Assembly: GCA_903911145.1 (NCBI GenBank)
Contig: CAIWCD010000008.1
Coordinates: 1 to 42,150 of the forward strand
Length of the DNA stretch: 42,150 nucleotides
Reading direction: 5' to 3'
Source: an uncultured delta proteobacterium
Lineage (GTDB): Bacteria > Myxococcota > Myxococcia > Myxococcales > 40CM-4-68-19
This document shows positions 38,795 through 42,150 of this stretch, piece after piece. The notes beneath the pieces were generated by a model. It was not told the origin of the DNA and searched no databases. It was given only the letters and a program-made list of their open reading frames with translations. The translations under genes were made by a program, and so were the position numbers. Position 1 is the first letter of the stretch, and every line of letters begins with the position of its first letter.

Positions 38795-38834
38795 TACTCC
38801 CGCAGAGTTGCTTCCTTTCGTCGCTGAGGCGCGT

Positions 38835-41800
38835 TTGGCCGAATCCGCCAGACTGGTCCCAAACTGCAAGGTGACGGTCGACGGCCAGGCCCTCGACCCG
38901 GCGCTGCAGGCCGGTCTGGTCCACCTCTCGGTCGACCTCGACTCGGATCTGTTTGCGCAGACGACGCTGCTCTTCGCCGATCCGCAGATGAAGCTGATGG
39001 GCGGCGACACCTTCGCGTGCGGCGCGACGGTCAAGATCCGCCTCGGCTACGGCGCCAATCTCGAGACCCTCTTTGACGGCGAGGTCGTCCGCCTCGAGTC
39101 GCAGTTCCGCAAGGACCAGCCGATCGCGCTCCAGATTGTCTGCCAGGAGCCGCTGCACCGGCTCGCGCTTTCGCAGTCGACTCGCTCGCTCAACAACGTC
39201 GACGTCTCGGAAGTGGTCAAGCAGATCGCGCAGGACCACGGCTTCTCCTCGGACGCGCCGAGCGGCACCAAGCAGCACATCATGCAGGGCAACGTCACCG
39301 ATGCCGTGATGCTGCGGCGCCTCGGGTCGCGCCTCGGCATGCGCGTGCGCGTCGAGGGCAAGAAGTTGATCATGGGGCCGCCGCCGAGCACGCAGTCGAT
39401 CGCGCTCGCGATGTCCGACGGGATCCGCAAGATCAAGGTTCGCGTCAAGTCGGGCGGGCAGATCAGCGAGATCGCCGTCCACGGCTGGGATCCGGCGAAC
39501 AAGCGCGACGTGGTCGGCAAGGCCAAGGCTCCCTCGGGAGACGTCGGAAAGGGCGCCAAGGATCACGGCGACGGCGCGAGCCTCGCGGACTCGAGCGGCG
39601 ACAATCTCCCGCCTGACGTCTCGACGGCCGAATCGATGGCCAAGGGCCGCATGCAGAAGATGGCCGAGGGGTTCATCAAGTCGCAGACCGACATGATCGG
39701 CGACCCGCGGATGGTGCCCGGCCAGACCTTCGACTTCGACAAGTTCGGGCCCAACATCGACGGGACCTGGCGCATCGAGCGGGCGCTGCACGACTTCAGC
39801 CGGCGCGGATATTTCGTCAAGATGGAGGCGGTTCGCGTCTCGGCGAAGAAGCCGCAACCGCCCGCGGCGCCGGTCAAGAAGAACGAGAAGAAGGAGGACA
39901 AGGACGGGCAGCTGGTGCGACCGCGCTGGAAGCGGCGCGACAGCGGGCAGAACGACGTCGCCGACATGGCGGTCGATGCCTCGAAGGCGCTCGACGGCAA
40001 GTCGGTCAAGTTCACGCTCGAGACGAAGGTCAATGGCAAGTGGAAGCAGGTCGCCGAGGCGCAAGGTTCGGTGAACTCCGGAACCGCCACCGCGACAGCC
40101 AACCTCGACAAGCTCGACGCCAGCGACTTCTCCAATCCCAAGTGGACGGCGGCGAAGAAGTCGGCGCACACGCACGGCGACTCGGGCGAAGTTTCGATGA
40201 AGGCGAAGGCCAAGGACGGCACGCAGGTCCGCATCATCCTCGAGCAGCAGAACGGCACAGGCTGGGAGCGGGTCGCGCAGAAGATTGCAAGCGTCAGCGG
40301 AGGCGAGGTCAAGGCCGCGTTCACGCTCACGCATCCGTTTGAGGCCGAGGCGAACAAGCCGGACAACAAGCTGCTCAAGCTGCCGACCTGGACGGCCCAT
40401 CCTTCTGCTCACGGCTCGAGCGGCACGCTCCAGGTCCGCGCGCCGGGCCTGCCCGATGGCCGGATGGTCCAGTTCGACGTCGAGAGCCAGGGCGCAGACG
40501 GCAAGTGGAAGCTCGTGCGCTCGGTGCAGGGCAAAGTCGATCATGGCACCGCGACCGTCTCGCTGCCGGACTTGCGGCACCCCGCGAACAACGCGCAGCC
40601 TGCACACGCCGACGTGCTGAAGAATCCGCTTTGGGACAAGAGCGATCTCTCGCACGGCGATGCGGGCAAGTTCAGCGTCGAGGCGCCCGACCTTGATGGT
40701 CGGACTGTGGCGTTCATCCTCGAGCGCAACGACAACAACCAGTGGGTCCAACTCCTGCGCACGATGGCGAAGGTCGCGGGAGGGAAGGCCTCGGCGACTG
40801 CCTCGATCTCGCATCCGACCACTGTGGCGCGCGGCGCGAATGCAGAGGGCGCGACCGAACGGCCCAGGTTGACCAATCCTCGCTGGGGCAGCAAGGCACT
40901 GTTCCACGGCAATCAGGTGAAGGCGCTCGTGGATGCCGCCGGGCTTGATGGGGCGACCGTGCAGTTCCTCGTCGAGCGGCTTGAGGAAGGCGGTTGGCTC
41001 GAGGCCGGACGCGGGACGGCGCCCGTGGTGAGCGGCAAAGCGGTTGGCCTGATCACGGTGCAGCATCCCGGCGCAGATGCGTCGCTGCGCAAGTTCCGCT
41101 TCCGCTCATCCGTGATTGCGAATCCTGGCGAAGCGCTCGAAGCGCCGCTCGATGCGAAGTACGACGAGGAGACCGGAAGCGTCACCGCAACCACCGTTGG
41201 AGCCAACAACGGCCGCACCGTCCGCTTCACGCTCGAAGAACAAAAGGCGACCGGATGGAGCACCGTCGGGTCTGCGATCGGCAAGGTCGCCAAGGGTATC
41301 GCGCGCGCGAAACTTCCGGTGCACCACAAGGCGGGCGCGAAGCTCTCCTCTCCGCGGTGGGGCAAGGGCGATCTCGCGCACGGAGACAAGGCCGAGCTGA
41401 TCGTCGATGCGCGTGGGCTCAATGGGCACCGCGTGACGTTCTCGCTGGAGAAGTTCGCGAACCAGCAGTGGACGTCGATCGGAACGGCCGTGGCTACCGT
41501 GGTCGGCGGAACGGCGACGGGCAAGATCACGGTTCGGCACAGCGACCCAACGACACCGCGAAGCAAGCTGCGTTTCTCTGCCGCGCTCGCGAACCCGCCG
41601 CAGATTCGTGCGCGTGCCGAGCTGGTCGCGGACACCGATGCTCGCAGCGTTCGCTTCCGCGCCGAGCTGGTTCCCGATCACACGAAGCAGAAACTGCGCT
41701 TCACCGCCAAGCCCGTGCCGGACCTGAACGGGACCCGCATGCGCTTCCGCGGCGAGGTTCCGGTGCCGCTCGATCCTGCGCTCACCCGGATGCGCGCGAG

Positions 41801-41855
41801 CGTAGTCGGTGGCGGCGCAGACGATGTGCAGGCCGGCGGCGCAAGTTCGAGCTGA
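38835..41855 (+). CDS. Phage gpD/VgrG-like tail hub with seven Ig-like repeats
   Basis: A 1006-residue protein. Residues ~1-335 form a gpD/VgrG/Pvc8-type hub (VPNCKVTVDGQALDPALQAGLVHLSVDLDSDLF, FFDGEV-like LFDGEVVRLES, then LGSRLGMRVRVEGKKLIMGPPPS and MVPGQTFDFDKFGPNIDGTWRIERALHDFSRRGYFVKMEAVRV). A charged linker (KPQPPAAPVKKNEKKEDKDGQ) leads to seven ~65-residue repeats at ~361, 434, 517, 598, 682, 762 and 840. Most follow the pattern P-x-W....(L/A)xHG(D/S/N) ... (L)(D/N)G..V.F.(L/V)E....W ... V..G.A. The tail (~911-990) has four short RF.A.LVPD-like units. The TTG start is chosen because GAGG lies five bases before it. The repeats suggest an extended, perhaps surface-exposed or cargo-binding fibre. 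The partner system is outside the window. Confidence 0.8.
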   Translation: MAESARLVPNCKVTVDGQALDPALQAGLVHLSVDLDSDLFAQTTLLFADPQMKLMGGDTFACGATVKIRLGYGANLETLFDGEVVRLESQFRKDQPIALQIVCQEPLHRLALSQSTRSLNNVDVSEVVKQIAQDHGFSSDAPSGTKQHIMQGNVTDAVMLRRLGSRLGMRVRVEGKKLIMGPPPSTQSIALAMSDGIRKIKVRVKSGGQISEIAVHGWDPANKRDVVGKAKAPSGDVGKGAKDHGDGASLADSSGDNLPPDVSTAESMAKGRMQKMAEGFIKSQTDMIGDPRMVPGQTFDFDKFGPNIDGTWRIERALHDFSRRGYFVKMEAVRVSAKKPQPPAAPVKKNEKKEDKDGQLVRPRWKRRDSGQNDVADMAVDASKALDGKSVKFTLETKVNGKWKQVAEAQGSVNSGTATATANLDKLDASDFSNPKWTAAKKSAHTHGDSGEVSMKAKAKDGTQVRIILEQQNGTGWERVAQKIASVSGGEVKAAFTLTHPFEAEANKPDNKLLKLPTWTAHPSAHGSSGTLQVRAPGLPDGRMVQFDVESQGADGKWKLVRSVQGKVDHGTATVSLPDLRHPANNAQPAHADVLKNPLWDKSDLSHGDAGKFSVEAPDLDGRTVAFILERNDNNQWVQLLRTMAKVAGGKASATASISHPTTVARGANAEGATERPRLTNPRWGSKALFHGNQVKALVDAAGLDGATVQFLVERLEEGGWLEAGRGTAPVVSGKAVGLITVQHPGADASLRKFRFRSSVIANPGEALEAPLDAKYDEETGSVTATTVGANNGRTVRFTLEEQKATGWSTVGSAIGKVAKGIARAKLPVHHKAGAKLSSPRWGKGDLAHGDKAELIVDARGLNGHRVTFSLEKFANQQWTSIGTAVATVVGGTATGKITVRHSDPTTPRSKLRFSAALANPPQIRARAELVADTDARSVRFRAELVPDHTKQKLRFTAKPVPDLNGTRMRFRGEVPVPLDPALTRMRASVVGGGADDVQAGGASSS

Positions 41856-41962
41856 CGACGGAGCCAGAAGGCTCTGCGCCAGACGACCTGGACGGGCGGC
41901 GCGCACAAAGCTGACAGCGCGCGTAGGGAATCGCGAAGTGAGCAGCACGCAAGGAGATGGCG

Positions 41963-42150
41963 ATGGGCGAAGAATCGACCTCAACAGACGACCCAACGCC
42001 TGCCGCGCCTGCGCCGGAATCCTCGCAGCCTGACGCGCCCGCGCCGGAATCCTCGCAGCCTGACGCGCCCGCGCCGGAATCCTCGCAGCCTGACGCGCCC
42101 GCGCCGGAATCCTCGCAGCCTGACGCGCCCGCGCCGGAATCCTCGCAGCC
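41963..42150 (+). CDS. Ala/Pro/Ser/Glu repeat protein (start only)
   Basis: This frame begins 108 bases after the hub gene and runs off the right edge: MGEESTSTDDPTPAAPAPESSQPD, then repeats. AAGGAG lies six bases before the ATG (an ATG six bases earlier would leave no spacing). Every 10 residues the motif APAPESSQPD recurs, so it is an unstructured linker in a longer protein. Same orientation as the hub suggests one operon. Possible roles are a tether or a spike or effector loader, but the functional domain lies outside the window. Confidence 0.65.
   Translation, partial: MGEESTSTDDPTPAAPAPESSQPDAPAPESSQPDAPAPESSQPDAPAPESSQPDAPAPESSQ
42001..42150 (+). repeat. 30-bp exact tandem repeats at the right edge
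   Basis: Five consecutive 30-base units: the first a variant, the next four identical at DNA level, coding APAPESSQPD. The array continues past the edge. Perfect DNA identity indicates recent expansion or gene conversion. Confidence 0.97.

Noticed and set aside
42001-42150. 30-bp exact repeats that might be a CRISPR array or an attachment-site series.
   Set aside because: There are no unique spacers; units join directly and keep one reading frame from a ribosome-binding site.

Overview
The window looks like a high-GC chromosome segment from a diderm (Gram-negative) bacterium. The best guess is a Deltaproteobacteria-type lineage such as Myxococcota. Support comes from an LptF-type LPS exporter subunit, an O-antigen ligase-like protein, an outer-membrane beta-barrel protein, an EF-G of the mitochondrial-like 'spd' type (known from Spirochaetes, Planctomycetes and Deltaproteobacteria), a C+ zinc-type L31, and a zinc-finger DnaC-like ATPase beside DciA/DUF721. 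The taxonomic call is inference. Most of the window is densely packed housekeeping DNA with short intergenic gaps. No insertion sequence, integrase, rRNA or CRISPR array was seen.

Layout. 1-2063 (minus, runs off the left edge): a phage gpD/VgrG/Pvc8-like tail-hub protein with three C-terminal beta repeats and a long Ser/Asp/Gly tail coded by 12-bp tandem repeats. 2197-4511: acylphosphatase and NAD-dependent DNA ligase. 4636-6587: a secreted coiled-coil protein and Rho. 6594-12347: an envelope-polysaccharide block (GT-C-like membrane protein and small partner, lipoprotein deacetylase, LptF, O-antigen ligase-like protein, GT2). 12519-15237: L31, a Crp/Fnr regulator and an NtrC-type regulator, with a pair of near-identical operators between the two regulators. 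15514-20951: an apparent operon of an unknown protein, a DnaC-like AAA+ ATPase, DciA/DUF721, two methyltransferase genes and a SpoIID-like protein. It follows a promoter that carries a perfect DnaA box and an 18-bp palindrome. 21032-28113: EF-G, an acyl-CoA synthetase, a small membrane protein, DUF2058, a DHH-like protein with permuted motif order, and NadA. 28283-35550: beta-barrel, patatin, a LysR/DUF4260 divergent pair, a pseudouridine synthase, an M1 aminopeptidase and a small membrane protein. 35596-38717: 2-oxoglutarate dehydrogenase E1 and tRNA-Leu(UAA). 38835-42150: a second tail-hub protein with seven Ig-like repeats, then the start of a protein built on exact 30-bp (10-residue) repeats.

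The most unusual content lies at the two ends. Two paralogous injection-system or phage-tail hub proteins point outwards, each extended by a different repetitive C-terminal architecture. The right-hand one has a candidate promoter bracketed by two CCGG-centred palindromes. The second notable unit is the DnaC-like/DciA cluster, which puts two helicase-loader types that usually exclude each other in one operon. Several short intergenic palindromes (upstream of the Crp-type gene, nadA, the LysR gene and the pseudouridine synthase gene, plus a 31-bp repeat found twice) look like regulatory sites or dispersed repeats. All functional statements come from reading motifs; no database search was run.
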